Shown: positions 44,245-52,571, counted from the first letter of the stretch. The stretch: 64,000 bases of DNA from Hyphomicrobiales bacterium (GCA_900470805.1 UCCA01000018.1:434001-498000), one strand, 5' to 3'. Numbers and translations: made by a program. The notes: generated from the sequence alone by a model not told the origin.

Positions 44245-44529
44245 ATGCACAAGAGCGAGATTGATGGAGAGAACACCGGCACAGACGCCAATCAGGCCGA
44301 TGCTCTCTCCAGGTCCGCCGCTCGCGGGCCTTCCGTTATTCCATTCCCTCGCAAAGCCGATCTCGCCGCCTCGGATCGCTTTGCCGCTGACGAAGACCCG
44401 CTATCTTCGTCAGCCCCTCATTCCCTCGGGATGCTCACTCAAGCCGTAGTATTGAGAACGGCGAATAAGCGTCTCCGGTTAAAGGTGGCAGGCTTGATCC
44501 GGGAGGAGGAGAACCAAGACCTGCCTTGA
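44245..44529 (+). CDS. possible small plus-strand protein
   Basis: 94 residues (MHKSEIDGENTG...), with IPFPRKADLAASDRF and a C-terminal helix ending EEENQDLP. AAGGAGAC lies 8 nt before the ATG. It runs against the early operon and converges on the 44553 gene. The open frame extends further upstream without a start signal, so only this part is accepted. Confidence 0.5.
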   Translation: MHKSEIDGENTGTDANQADALSRSAARGPSVIPFPRKADLAASDRFAADEDPLSSSAPHSLGMLTQAVVLRTANKRLRLKVAGLIREEENQDLP

Positions 44530-44552
44530 CGCGACCGAGGGCCGGAGCCGCG

Positions 44553-44651
44553 TCAATCTCGAATTCGAAACTTCACCATCTTGCCGAGCAGGATGGCGAG
44601 AGGCAGAGACATGATGACCCATCCAGTGAGGGCGATGATGATGGTGGTCAT
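44553..44651 (-). CDS. small membrane peptide, 32 residues
   Basis: MTTIIIALTGWVIMSLPLAILLGK forms one membrane helix and is followed by MVKFRIRD. The start overlaps the stop of the 44648-44827 gene as ATGA, which supports translation. Unknown function. Confidence 0.58.
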   Translation of the reverse strand: MTTIIIALTGWVIMSLPLAILLGKMVKFRIRD

Positions 44652-44827
44652 GGCTGATCACCTTCCCTTGCGATGACTTTTAGGGCCGCCGACAGGATGA
44701 TCATCAGGATCCCAATGGCGCCAGCACCAATGATCTCCCCATCCTTGAGGAACAGGAGAACGGCGGCAGAGCCACACACGTCGATTGCGTTCATTTGGTC
44801 TTTGGCGAGGAACCGAACTATTTTCAT
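44648..44827 (-). CDS. small membrane protein, 59 residues
   Basis: MKIVRFLAKDQ at the start and a hydrophobic stretch about 20-50 (VCGSAAVLLFLKDGEIIGAG, then IGILMIILSAALKVI). ATGA coupling on both sides. No family recognised. Confidence 0.6.
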   Translation of the reverse strand: MKIVRFLAKDQMNAIDVCGSAAVLLFLKDGEIIGAGAIGILMIILSAALKVIAREGDQP

Positions 44828-45030
44828 GCTGCCACCTGCTCGCTTGCGAACGGGTGATCCGGCCAAGGCATCCAAGCAACCGGCTCGTTCTTATGGCTCA
44901 ACATGCACCAGTGCTCAGGCTCACCCTTCGGCGTGCACCAGTACGACCGGAGCGTGGCCTTGTTCGGCATTGCCAAGATGACGTGCGTTCCATCGCGAGG
45001 TGCTTGTGAAAGATCGTGGTTCCAGTTCAT
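44824..45030 (-). CDS. small DUF551-like protein
   Basis: 68 residues with MNWNHDLSQAPRDGTHVILA and WMPWPDHP, the Trp-rich layout of DUF551-type phage proteins. ATGA coupled to the GapR-like gene above. Confidence 0.6.
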   Translation of the reverse strand: MNWNHDLSQAPRDGTHVILAMPNKATLRSYWCTPKGEPEHWCMLSHKNEPVAWMPWPDHPFASEQVAA

Positions 45031-46100
45031 GCCGCCACCTCTTCGGCCTTCGCGGCCTTCTTGCAGGAGAAACAATGATTGCTGCCGTATCCGCCGCAGG
45101 CATCAGGTTTCAGGCAATGTGGGCGGAGGGATTTGGCCGGGGGTGCTTTGAACGAGGCCCCGGCCTGATGTGTTGCGGCGTACTCGGGTCCGGTTACATG
45201 ATCGCCTCCTGTGTTGGCGCCGACGGAACTCATTCCCCCGTCGAGGCTTTGGCCTTCGCTGCGATCCTCGTTCGGATCGATCTTGGATGCCTGCCACTCG
45301 TTCCAGAGGACAGACGAATTCGGTGCCGTCTCTCCGGCTGTCGCGTCCATTTCCTCAGACGTTGCAGTCGGTGCTCGGTCGCCGACACCCCTAATCACCA
45401 GCTCCGCACCGTCGGGTGCATCAGCCGAAGCTTTTGCGCGGTCCAAAGCCTTACGACCTGCCTCGCATGCATCATCACTGGCTTTCGCGTGGAACTGAGT
45501 TGCGGTCTCTCCCGCCGTCACGCCTGCCCTTTCGGGGCCGCCGACGTTCACGCCGTCATGCTGGACGGTCAGAGCTGGGATCGTCTCGGGTTGCCCCGAT
45601 ACCCCAGCCACAGCCTCTGCCTTATCGGCTTCGACCAAAACGGACACGATAGTTGCGTCCGTGACTGCGGTCCTCTCGGATACCGCCTCCGCCGCATTGC
45701 GCGGGGATTGGTTGCGAGCAAGTTCAATCTGCTCGCGCATATGCTTGACCGTACCGAAACGGTCGCCGTCGTCTTTGAGTTCCCCCGTTTCCGGGTCAAA
45801 TTCTTCAATGTTTTCTCGTGCGTGCATGCGCACATCGCGCGCCATCGCAGTGAATTCAGCAGCAGCACCATTCAAAGCATCGAGGTAGACGTCAACGACG
45901 GCATCAAAATGCGCGTCCTCGGGGGTCGCAGCATCCTGCTTGACTTTGCGATTGAACGCAGCGCGCAGAGCCTTGCCATCATATCCGGCATGCTTTGCCT
46001 CGGAGAAAAGCTCCTTCAGGTCATCGCTGATAGCCTTCTTTTCGCCTTCGAGGCGCTCCCAACGGGCAAAGATCGCTTTGATCTGGGTGTCAGCGCTCAT
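45027..46100 (-). CDS. GapR-like (DUF2312) protein with a long C-terminal extension
   Basis: 357 residues. Residues 1-50 (MSADTQIKAIFARWERLEGEKKAISDDLKELFSEAK, KALRAAFNRK) match GapR, a nucleoid-associated protein of alphaproteobacteria that clamps overtwisted DNA ahead of forks. The host protein is about 90 residues, so this has roughly 260 extra, Ala/Glu-rich and ending with a Cys cluster (CLKPDACGGYGSNHCFSCKK). It is early and near the replication genes. Confidence 0.75.
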   Translation of the reverse strand: MSADTQIKAIFARWERLEGEKKAISDDLKELFSEAKHAGYDGKALRAAFNRKVKQDAATPEDAHFDAVVDVYLDALNGAAAEFTAMARDVRMHARENIEEFDPETGELKDDGDRFGTVKHMREQIELARNQSPRNAAEAVSERTAVTDATIVSVLVEADKAEAVAGVSGQPETIPALTVQHDGVNVGGPERAGVTAGETATQFHAKASDDACEAGRKALDRAKASADAPDGAELVIRGVGDRAPTATSEEMDATAGETAPNSSVLWNEWQASKIDPNEDRSEGQSLDGGMSSVGANTGGDHVTGPEYAATHQAGASFKAPPAKSLRPHCLKPDACGGYGSNHCFSCKKAAKAEEVAA

Positions 46101-46297
46101 GCTGCCACCTCGGCGGACATCCAGTCTTCGGCCGCAACCTTCCCACCCGTAGCGTTCTGGATCTTGGCAATGAGGTCGATCCGCGGCGTACGCTCGCCGC
46201 GAAGTATCCGCGTGATGGTGGACGGAGCCACATCGAGGCTGGCAGCGAATGCCACCGGCTTGATATCGTTTTCGTGGAGGTACGTTGCGAGCTTCAT
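46097..46297 (-). CDS. Cro-like HTH regulator
   Basis: 66 residues with a compact HTH: VAFAASLDVAPSTITRILRGERTPRIDLIAKIQ. It diverges from cI across the operator array and heads the leftward early operon, the position of cro. The ATG at 46297 has no Shine-Dalgarno; the first operator lies 11 bp upstream. Confidence 0.75.
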   Translation of the reverse strand: MKLATYLHENDIKPVAFAASLDVAPSTITRILRGERTPRIDLIAKIQNATGGKVAAEDWMSAEVAA

Positions 46298-46307
46298 GTC
46301 GCGCAAT

Positions 46308-46377
46308 TTGCCACATGGCACATATTTGTCAACTGGCAATTTGCCAACTGGCGCTGGAAAATCTTTCCAATTGGCAA
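46308..46377. promoter_or_regulatory. operator array between cro-like and cI
   Basis: Four imperfect palindromes, consensus TTGCCA-n2-TGGCAA: 46308-46321, 46326-46339, 46341-46354 and 46364-46377. Centre spacings are about 18, 15 and 23 bp. Both divergent promoters must lie here. The same site type recurs at 48060-48107. Confidence 0.78.
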
Positions 46378-46388
46378 ATAGCTAGCGC

Positions 46389-47081
46389 ATGGCAAACAGA
46401 ATCCGCGAAATTCGAAAAGCAAAAGGTCTCACCCTCGAAGAGCTGGAAGAAAAGTCCGGCGTCTCCTACACATTCCTATCTCGCATCGAGGGCGGGAAGC
46501 GTGGGTTAAGCCTTGAGAACGTCATCAAGATAGCCAGGGCGCTGGAAGTAGAACCGGCGGAGATCACCGACGAATTCAATCACGATGATCTTGAGCGAGC
46601 CTCCGAACTGCCGGTACCGCAATCCCCGAAAGCTGCGGAAGGCGACGTCGAGAACCTGACTATCGTATCCGGTGCCGGCGGCGGTGGAACGCTGGACGTT
46701 CAGTATCGAGACGATGGCGCCCTCATCGATCCGGCGATGATGGACGGCTATTGGTCATTCCCAGAAAGCATTAAGGCCGGCTGGCGGAACCTCGATCGGG
46801 TGAAGGCCCTCCCCGTGGTCGGCGACAGCATGGAACCGACGTTGACGAAGGGCTCGACAGTCTTCATCGACACGTCGCATGTTTACCCGAATCCGGAAGA
46901 TGTTTACGCTTGCGATGTAGGTGATGGGCTTGTGATAAAGCGCCTGAAGCTTGTTCCAAGAACCGACAAGATCCTCGTGATTTCAGACAACACGGAACGA
47001 TACGGTGCGCCCGACGAACTGCTGCGCGAGGAGGTGCGCGTTTATGGACGCGTCGTCGCTTGGTTCCAGTGGAGGGGATAA
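46389..47081 (+). CDS. CI-like repressor (HTH + S24/LexA-type peptidase)
   Basis: 230 residues. An HTH (residues 4-55: EIRKAKGLTLEELEEKSGVSYTFLSRIEGGKRG) is followed by a linker, then a LexA-type domain with nucleophile Ser147 in VVGDSMEPTL and catalytic Lys184 in VIKRL. The Ala96-Gly97 pair in VSGAGGGG could be the self-cleavage site, but it lies unusually far from Ser147. The ATG has no Shine-Dalgarno, as for leaderless lambda cI. It keeps the lysogenic state. Confidence 0.9.
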   Translation: MANRIREIRKAKGLTLEELEEKSGVSYTFLSRIEGGKRGLSLENVIKIARALEVEPAEITDEFNHDDLERASELPVPQSPKAAEGDVENLTIVSGAGGGGTLDVQYRDDGALIDPAMMDGYWSFPESIKAGWRNLDRVKALPVVGDSMEPTLTKGSTVFIDTSHVYPNPEDVYACDVGDGLVIKRLKLVPRTDKILVISDNTERYGAPDELLREEVRVYGRVVAWFQWRG

Positions 47082-47338
47082 TGAAGGGCGAACGACCTAA
47101 ATGGTTCGTCCAATGGCTCATTTATACTTATCTGGTGCACATAATAGCCCAGATCGCAGCCGTTCAAGCGTTTACCTACCTATACGGTTACGACTTGACA
47201 GAGTGGCTGAAGGCGAATCGGCATTTGATTTCGGTAGTGCTTCTCTTACATTTTGTGTGCTACTTTGTCGCCAAGTTGGCATCTCTGGAACGGGATTACC
47301 TGGATAACGTCGCGAGAGACGAGCTGAAAGATGATTGA
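47081..47338 (+). CDS. membrane protein co-expressed with the repressor, 85 residues
   Basis: The start overlaps the cI stop (TAATG) with GGAGGGG upstream. Two hydrophobic segments (about 9-33, WFVQWLIYTYLVHIIAQIAA, and 46-65, LISVVLLLHFVCYFVAKLA). The tail is charged (ERDYLDNVARDELKDD). It would be expressed in the lysogen. Superinfection exclusion or defence is plausible but unproven. Confidence 0.72.
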   Translation: MKGERPKWFVQWLIYTYLVHIIAQIAAVQAFTYLYGYDLTEWLKANRHLISVVLLLHFVCYFVAKLASLERDYLDNVARDELKDD

Positions 47339-47990
47339 GGTAACTAGTATCATGAGTGAGCCAGGCTATTGGGCAATGGCGTTCCTGATGATGTGCGCGC
47401 TGATCACTCTGACGAGTGCGCTTTACCTGCGCCCAAAAAGAACTCGGTTCCTAGAGGTAGTCAACGAGATCGTTGCGGAAGGTCGCCTAACTCGTGCCGA
47501 TAAGGCATGGCTCAGATCTGAAATAGACAGGTCAAAAGGCGTACACCTTCTCATCGCTTCGCCTTTCGCGCCTTTCGCGATTGTGGCGGCTCTTGTGGTA
47601 GCAATCTTCGATGGTTGGAATGAAGGCGACAACGACATATCTCATGAGGCTTTGCAGCGGAAGCTAGATAGGCTTGACCGGAACATAGAAGCGACTGAGG
47701 CCGAAGTTGTCGAACTCAGTGAGGGTGTCGACCCTCGAAAAGGCAATTACTGGAACGACAGCAGACGCGAGGAAATGCGCAAGCTCATTTACACTATCGA
47801 GACATGGAACAACCCTCTCTCAATGGCGTGGATTCTGGCCTGGATGATTTTGGCATCCCCCCTGGTGCTTGTTGCGTACTTTGTATCCGGGTCGCTCAAG
47901 CCCTTCATCGTCAATATCTGGGAGCCTCTGCGTAATCCCGTTAGAAGCGCGCTTTTAACTATACGCCCAACTCTCAAAACATTCGGCTAA
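47331..47990 (+). CDS. multi-span membrane protein co-expressed with the repressor, 219 residues
   Basis: Hydrophobic segments at about 13-32, 72-93 and 165-187, with an intervening charged coiled-coil region (about 105-135, LQRKLDRLDRNIEATEAEVVELSEG). It overlaps the 47081 gene by 8 bp. An alternative start at 47352 (MSEPGYW) follows GAGGTAA. The terminator at 48013 ends the operon. No family recognised. Confidence 0.7.
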   Translation: MIEVTSIMSEPGYWAMAFLMMCALITLTSALYLRPKRTRFLEVVNEIVAEGRLTRADKAWLRSEIDRSKGVHLLIASPFAPFAIVAALVVAIFDGWNEGDNDISHEALQRKLDRLDRNIEATEAEVVELSEGVDPRKGNYWNDSRREEMRKLIYTIETWNNPLSMAWILAWMILASPLVLVAYFVSGSLKPFIVNIWEPLRNPVRSALLTIRPTLKTFG

Positions 47991-48012
47991 AGCTTAGCCT
48001 ACCTAGATCAAA

Positions 48013-48039
48013 GCCCGCCCTCACCCGGCGGGCTTTTTT
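48013..48039 (+). terminator. terminator of the repressor operon
   Basis: GCCCGCC, 7-nt loop, GGCGGGC, TTTTTT. It separates the lysogenic operon from the rightward early operon, 20 bp before the second operator array. Confidence 0.85.
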
Positions 48040-48059
48040 GTGCCTGCAGGCAACTATTT

Positions 48060-48107
48060 TTGCCAGATGGCATTTTGCCACTTGTCAATGTTTTTGCCAG
48101 ATGGCAT
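48060..48107. promoter_or_regulatory. second operator array, upstream of the recombination operon
   Basis: Three copies of the TTGCCA-n2-TGGCA(A/T) palindrome: 48060-48073, 48075-48088 and 48094-48107. Two are near-perfect TGCCA-GA-TGGCA. They match the sites beside cI, so the same repressor should control the rightward operon. Confidence 0.78.
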
Positions 48108-48152
48108 ATTCTCCTCATCAACGAAACGCCACGGGCGACGAGGATGAGACGG

Positions 48153-48563
48153 ATGCGCAAGCACATAATCGAAACGAACGAAACCTACTTCGCCATTGAA
48201 CGCATCAACGGCGGCAAGCCTTTCCTCACGGAAAGCCCGTTCTTCGGCACGGCCTATAAGGTCGATCATATCCTCGACGAGTTTGCCGATGGCGTTCAGA
48301 GCATCTTCCGCCTCAACACCGCGACGATGGTGTCGGAAGACATCACTGAGGAAGTAGCCCGCCAGTGGCTGTATCGGGCTGACAACACGGAATTCGGCCT
48401 TGAGGATGAGCGCCGCTTCCCGGCCTACGTTCGCGACAGCCGCGCTTGGGCTCTGTGGAAGGATGACGTTGCTGCTGAAGCTCCTGTCTCCGTTCCTTCC
48501 GTCCCTCCTGTCTTCCGCACTCGTCGTGGCTTTGATGCGCGTACCGGGAGGGTGTCGGCATGA
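48153..48563 (+). CDS. hypothetical early protein, first gene of the rightward operon
   Basis: 136 residues with RKHIIETNETYFAIERINGG and WLYRADNTEFGLEDERRF. The start at 48153 has AGGATGAG about 5 nt upstream; 48144 is an alternative. It is the first gene behind the second operator array. No family recognised. Confidence 0.65.
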   Translation: MRKHIIETNETYFAIERINGGKPFLTESPFFGTAYKVDHILDEFADGVQSIFRLNTATMVSEDITEEVARQWLYRADNTEFGLEDERRFPAYVRDSRAWALWKDDVAAEAPVSVPSVPPVFRTRRGFDARTGRVSA

Positions 48564-48748
48564 GGCCGGATCGCGTGAAGATCATCGACGATCACCGTGT
48601 CGAGGAATTCTACTGGGCTGGCAAGATGGTCGTCTACATCGACAACCAGCTCACGGATGAAACGTTCGAGAAGGCATGCAACAGGCTGGATCTCGAGTTC
48701 GGTCAACGCGAGCTTGACGAAGGTGATATGCCTGGAGGGTTCAACTGA
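48560..48748 (+). CDS. small hypothetical protein
   Basis: 62 residues, ATGA coupled to the preceding gene. It has MRPDRVKIIDDHRVEEFYWAG and an acidic tail. No family recognised. Confidence 0.6.
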   Translation: MRPDRVKIIDDHRVEEFYWAGKMVVYIDNQLTDETFEKACNRLDLEFGQRELDEGDMPGGFN

Positions 48749-49092
48749 TGACCCGCAAATTCCACGCTTCCCAGACCGTCACAATCTCTGGCGATAGCTG
48801 CGGCACTGAGGTGAACCTCAAGATGTCGGTCGATTTCACGGTTCACCCCGGCTGCAAGCAAACGCTGACCGAGCCGGGCGAAGAACCTAGCGTCGAGGTC
48901 AACAAGGTCTCGTTCGAGGATGGCATTGGCCCGATCGACATTCCTTGGTCGATCGAGGATCGCATCACCAGAACCGACAGCTTCAAAGCTTGGCTGATGG
49001 CCGAAGCGTCGGAACAGCACGCGGCGGCAATCGACGACGCAGCCGAATCCAAGCGCGAAGAAAGGGATCTCGATCGTGACCTCCCATTCTGA
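48748..49092 (+). CDS. hypothetical early protein
   Basis: 114 residues, beta-rich N-terminus (VTISGDSCGTEVNLKMSVDFTVHPG) and a helical acidic C-terminus. Coupled to its neighbours. Unknown function. Confidence 0.6.
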   Translation: MTRKFHASQTVTISGDSCGTEVNLKMSVDFTVHPGCKQTLTEPGEEPSVEVNKVSFEDGIGPIDIPWSIEDRITRTDSFKAWLMAEASEQHAAAIDDAAESKREERDLDRDLPF

Positions 49093-49390
49093 CCTCGCTG
49101 CATTCAACCCCAGCAACAAGACCGACGTTCTGGCCGACTACATCCGCATAAAGATGGCGTCGTTCGCACTGGCGATGTTCTCCAACCTTGATTTTCGAGC
49201 TCTCGATACAGCGCAGCAGATCGAGGTCATGACCGGCGGCGTGCTAACCGGCCTCATGGGGGCGCTTCACTCCTTCATTGTCGACACGACCGAAGGTCAT
49301 GACGAGATCGAGCGTTTCGTCACCTCATACGTCAGCCAGGCGCGCCATCAGGCCGAAGGAATTGCGGCGAGCGGGGAGACCAGACAATGA
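49076..49390 (+). CDS. hypothetical helical protein, GTG start
   Basis: 104 residues, overlapping the previous gene by 17 bp; GAAAGGGA lies upstream of the GTG. Helical with LADYIRIKMASFALAMFSNLDF. No family recognised. Confidence 0.58.
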   Translation: MTSHSDLAAFNPSNKTDVLADYIRIKMASFALAMFSNLDFRALDTAQQIEVMTGGVLTGLMGALHSFIVDTTEGHDEIERFVTSYVSQARHQAEGIAASGETRQ

Positions 49391-49614
49391 CAACCCCTTC
49401 CGACCTCCAGCAGGCCCAGTCCTTCGTCGACCGCGCCAAGGCCATCAACACCAAGATGGAAGCCGAGCGCCGTCGCATGATCACCGGCCTCAATCAGGCG
49501 GTGGTCGTGATCATCCTTCTCACCGTCGCAGGCCTTTGGGCTTTGTCTCAGGCCGATCAGCGCATTCACCGTCAGCAGCTCGAGCAACAGGAGCAAATTC
49601 GCCATGGCCAATGA
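49387..49614 (+). CDS. small single-span membrane protein
   Basis: 75 residues with one membrane helix (about 36-54, AVVVIILLTVAGLWALSQA) and helical Gln-rich ends. ATGA coupled. Unknown function. Confidence 0.6.
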   Translation: MTTPSDLQQAQSFVDRAKAINTKMEAERRRMITGLNQAVVVIILLTVAGLWALSQADQRIHRQQLEQQEQIRHGQ

Positions 49615-50389
49615 AGTTGAAGTGCATACCCCGAAGGAATTGGCCGTTGATCAGCCGCGCTCGATCATGACGCCGATGGAGATGGTTGGCCGCGCCTTGG
49701 AAATGGGCGTAGACGCCGCCATCCTCAAACAGATGATGGACCTTCGCGACCGGGAAGAGGCCCGCAACGCCAAGATTGCGTTCACCCGCGCCGTCGCCGC
49801 CGCCAAAGCCGAGATTAAGCCGATCGTTAAAACCCGCGAGGTTGACTATACCCCTCAAGGAAAGCAGCGCGTGAACTACCGGCACGAAGACTTGGCCGGC
49901 ATCGAAGAGCAGATCACGCCTATCCTTGCGAAGCATGAGCTGAGCTATCGTTTCGAAAGCGACAACGGCCCAGACAAGCCGATCACGGTCACTTGCGTCC
50001 TAGAACATGTCGATGGGCATGCGACCCGCACGCCGCTGACGGCCGGGGCTGATAGCTCGGGAGGAAAGAACAGCCTGCAGGCGATCGCCTCGGCCGTCAC
50101 CTATCTCCAGCGCTATACGCTCAAGCTCGCACTCGGCCTTTCCGTCAGCCATGACGACGACGGCCGATCGTCCGATCAGGTCGACGAAAAAAATATCACC
50201 GATGCTCAGGCTTCCGTGATCCGAGATCTTATCCAGCAGGGCGAACTTGATACCGCCACCTTCTGCGAGCGCTGGCAGATCGACGCCGTTACCGACGTTC
50301 CCGCGAAGAAATTCACGGAAGTCGTTGGTTCGCTTCGCCAGCGCGTTTCCCACGTCGCCAAGCTCAAGCAGCAGGGGAGCGCAGCATGA
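49604..50389 (+). CDS. erf: ERF-family single-strand annealing recombinase
   Basis: 261 residues. ERF features: MMDLRDREEARNAKIAFTRAVAAAKAEI, then VNYRHEDLAGIEEQITPIL, and QAIASAVTYLQRYTLKLALGLS (about 159-182) followed by DDDG. The C-terminal part is a separate helical domain. It anneals complementary strands after resection by the partner exonuclease (YqaJ gene at 51062). Together these form a Red-like system. Confidence 0.88.
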   Translation: MANEVEVHTPKELAVDQPRSIMTPMEMVGRALEMGVDAAILKQMMDLRDREEARNAKIAFTRAVAAAKAEIKPIVKTREVDYTPQGKQRVNYRHEDLAGIEEQITPILAKHELSYRFESDNGPDKPITVTCVLEHVDGHATRTPLTAGADSSGGKNSLQAIASAVTYLQRYTLKLALGLSVSHDDDGRSSDQVDEKNITDAQASVIRDLIQQGELDTATFCERWQIDAVTDVPAKKFTEVVGSLRQRVSHVAKLKQQGSAA

Positions 50390-51072
50390 TGGGGTCTCAG
50401 GCCATAAACAGCCGGTATACTTCAAAGATCGGCGCTCGTGTTGGCCTCCTTACGTTCATCAGGTTGAGCGAAAGGCGATACGACAACAACCGTCTTCTTG
50501 GGATTTTCCAGTGCGATTGTGGATCTACCGCTGAGTTGCCCTTGGGTCGCGTTCTGAACGGTCGCAAGAGATCGCATTGCGGCTGTGAGACCGATCGAGC
50601 CACTAACAGAACCCACGGGATGCGAAATTCTCCTGAATATTCCTCATGGATGGCGATGAAGGCCAGGTGCCTTGACGCTGGGAACAAAGATTACCCGAGG
50701 TGGGGCGGCAAAGGCGTTTCTGTTTTCTCTGAGTGGCAACAATCCTTCGAGAGTTTCTTTGCTCATATCGGGCCAAGACCAGACGGCACATCACTCGATC
50801 GCATCGACAACACGCGAGGGTATGAGCCAGGGAACGTAAGGTGGGCCACAAAAAACGAACAAGCGTCAAATCGGAGCGACACTTGGTGTGTCGAGATCGA
50901 CGGCGTTACCTACGGGTCATGCGAAGATGCCGCACGCGCTCACTCGGTCTCGTCAACAACAGTATACCGTTGGTGCCGTGGCTTCCGAGACCAGCGGCGA
51001 TCCCATCAAGATAACTCAGGTTTTACCCCAGCCAAACCGGGATGCCGGATGTGGAGGAAATATGCCGTTTGA
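50386..51072 (+). CDS. HNH homing-type endonuclease
   Basis: 228 residues. Features of phage free-standing HNH endonucleases: Cys pairs in FQCDCGS and SHCGCET, HGMRNSPEYSSWMAMKARC, GGKGVSVFSEWQQSFE, SLDRIDNTRGYEPGNVRWAT, and a C-terminal AP2/NUMOD-like DNA-binding part (VEIDGVTYGSCEDAARAHSVSSTTVYRWCRGF). It lies between erf and its exonuclease, which are usually adjacent. This suggests a later, selfish insertion. Confidence 0.8.
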   Translation: MMGSQAINSRYTSKIGARVGLLTFIRLSERRYDNNRLLGIFQCDCGSTAELPLGRVLNGRKRSHCGCETDRATNRTHGMRNSPEYSSWMAMKARCLDAGNKDYPRWGGKGVSVFSEWQQSFESFFAHIGPRPDGTSLDRIDNTRGYEPGNVRWATKNEQASNRSDTWCVEIDGVTYGSCEDAARAHSVSSTTVYRWCRGFRDQRRSHQDNSGFTPAKPGCRMWRKYAV

Positions 51073-51676
51073 GATTTTTGAATGCGAGCAAAACTCTGAT
51101 GCATGGTTCGATTGCAGAAGAGGATTGCCGACCGCCAGCAAGTTCGCAACGGTCATGGCTAAGGGCGAAGGCAAGGTCCGCAGCGAGTACATGCGCAAGC
51201 TGGCCGGCGAGATCCTCACAGAAGAGCCCGCGGAATCCTTCTCGAACGGCCACACCGAACGCGGCCACGAGATGGAAGAGGCCGCGCGCCGCGAATATCA
51301 CTTCATCACCGGGAACCGCCCTATGCAGGTCGGCTTCATTCGGAACGGCAATAAGGGCGCAAGCCCTGATAGCCTTATCGGCGCCGATGGTGGCTTGGAG
51401 ATCAAGACGGCCCTTCCTCATATCCAGATCGACCGCCTCGAGCGCGATCGGCTCCCACCGGAGCACGTCGCCCAGGTGCAGGGAAACCTTTGGGTTTCTG
51501 AGCGCTACTGGTGGGATTTCTGCTCATACTGGCCGAAGCTGCCGATGCTCACCGTCCGCGTCTATCGGGACGAGGAGTACATCAAGACCATGTCCAGCGA
51601 GATCGATCGGTTCAACGACGAGCTGGCGGCGATGGTCGAGCGCATTCGGCATTATGGCATGAAGGATGCGGCATGA
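51062..51676 (+). CDS. YqaJ-like recombination exonuclease
   Basis: 204 residues. RRGLPTASKFATVMAKG, the Glu in RGHEMEEAARREY and the SPDSLIGADGGLEIKT block give the PD-(E/D)xK nuclease of YqaJ/lambda Exo type. GGAGGAAA precedes the ATG at 51062, inside the end of the HNH gene. It digests DNA ends to feed Erf. Confidence 0.85.
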   Translation: MPFEIFECEQNSDAWFDCRRGLPTASKFATVMAKGEGKVRSEYMRKLAGEILTEEPAESFSNGHTERGHEMEEAARREYHFITGNRPMQVGFIRNGNKGASPDSLIGADGGLEIKTALPHIQIDRLERDRLPPEHVAQVQGNLWVSERYWWDFCSYWPKLPMLTVRVYRDEEYIKTMSSEIDRFNDELAAMVERIRHYGMKDAA

Positions 51677-52131
51677 GCACCAACAACCGCATCGTCGATA
51701 CCGACCAAGCCCGTGACATGCTGGTGAAATTTATCATGGGCAAGAACATGCCGTTCACCTGCAGCATCACAGACGGGAAGCACCGGTCGAGCGACCAGAA
51801 CCGTCTACAACGCCAATGGGTGATGGAGATCAGCGCCCAGCTTGGCGACCAGACCCCTGAAGAGGTGCGCGGATACTGCAAGCTCCATTTCGGCGTCCCC
51901 ATCCTTCGGAACGAAAACGACGTTTTCAAGGCCGAATATGACGCCGTGATCATGCCGCTCCCCTACGAGCACAAGCTGAAGCTCATGATGGTGCCGTTCG
52001 ACTTCGGCGTCACCCGCATCATGACGACGCGGCAGAAGACGACTTACCTCGACACGGTGCACCGGCACTTCTCCGAGCAAGGCCTTATCCTCACCAATCC
52101 CGAAGACCTGAAGAACCGGAGGGCAGCATGA
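51673..52131 (+). CDS. hypothetical recombination-region protein, possibly NinB-like
   Basis: 152 residues with RSSDQNRLQRQWVMEISAQLG and PLPYEHKLKLMMVPFDFGVTRIMTTRQ. The QNRL-W pattern recalls NinB, but the rest is not clearly alike. It is ATGA coupled to the exonuclease gene. DNA recombination is an inference from context. Confidence 0.6.
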   Translation: MSTNNRIVDTDQARDMLVKFIMGKNMPFTCSITDGKHRSSDQNRLQRQWVMEISAQLGDQTPEEVRGYCKLHFGVPILRNENDVFKAEYDAVIMPLPYEHKLKLMMVPFDFGVTRIMTTRQKTTYLDTVHRHFSEQGLILTNPEDLKNRRAA

Positions 52132-52571
52132 CCGATCAACCCAAATACACCCCCGGCCCCTGGAAGTGGTTCGGCAATGCTGGCAGCAACCACGTCTATC
52201 TCGCCACGGTCCACAGCGGCCGCCGTTATGTGATGGACTTCACCCGATGGGGAATGCGTGGCGCTCAGCCTCGCTTCCAGCCGGAACGCGGCGGCATGGT
52301 CGATGCGAAAGACCTTCTGCAGTTTGAAGTGGGCGACCGCGACATTGTTGGTATGGAAGCTGCTAGGAAGGACGGCAGCGTTTATCGCTACGACGTTCGA
52401 GGCATAAACTGCGCCGACGCACGCCTGATCGCTGCAGCTCCCGAATTGTTTGAAGCCTGCCGTTGCGCCCTGGGTCAACTGACCGGGAACATGGACGGCG
52501 ATATGGACATCGGCAATCCGGTCGAGCTTCTTCGCGCGGCCATCGCCAAGGCTGAAGGCGGTGACGCATGA
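52128..52571 (+). CDS. hypothetical phage protein
   Basis: 147 residues with the motif TPGPWKWF and ending ADARLIAAAPELFEA, a recurring phage pattern. Function unknown. ATGA coupled. Confidence 0.65.
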   Translation: MTDQPKYTPGPWKWFGNAGSNHVYLATVHSGRRYVMDFTRWGMRGAQPRFQPERGGMVDAKDLLQFEVGDRDIVGMEAARKDGSVYRYDVRGINCADARLIAAAPELFEACRCALGQLTGNMDGDMDIGNPVELLRAAIAKAEGGDA

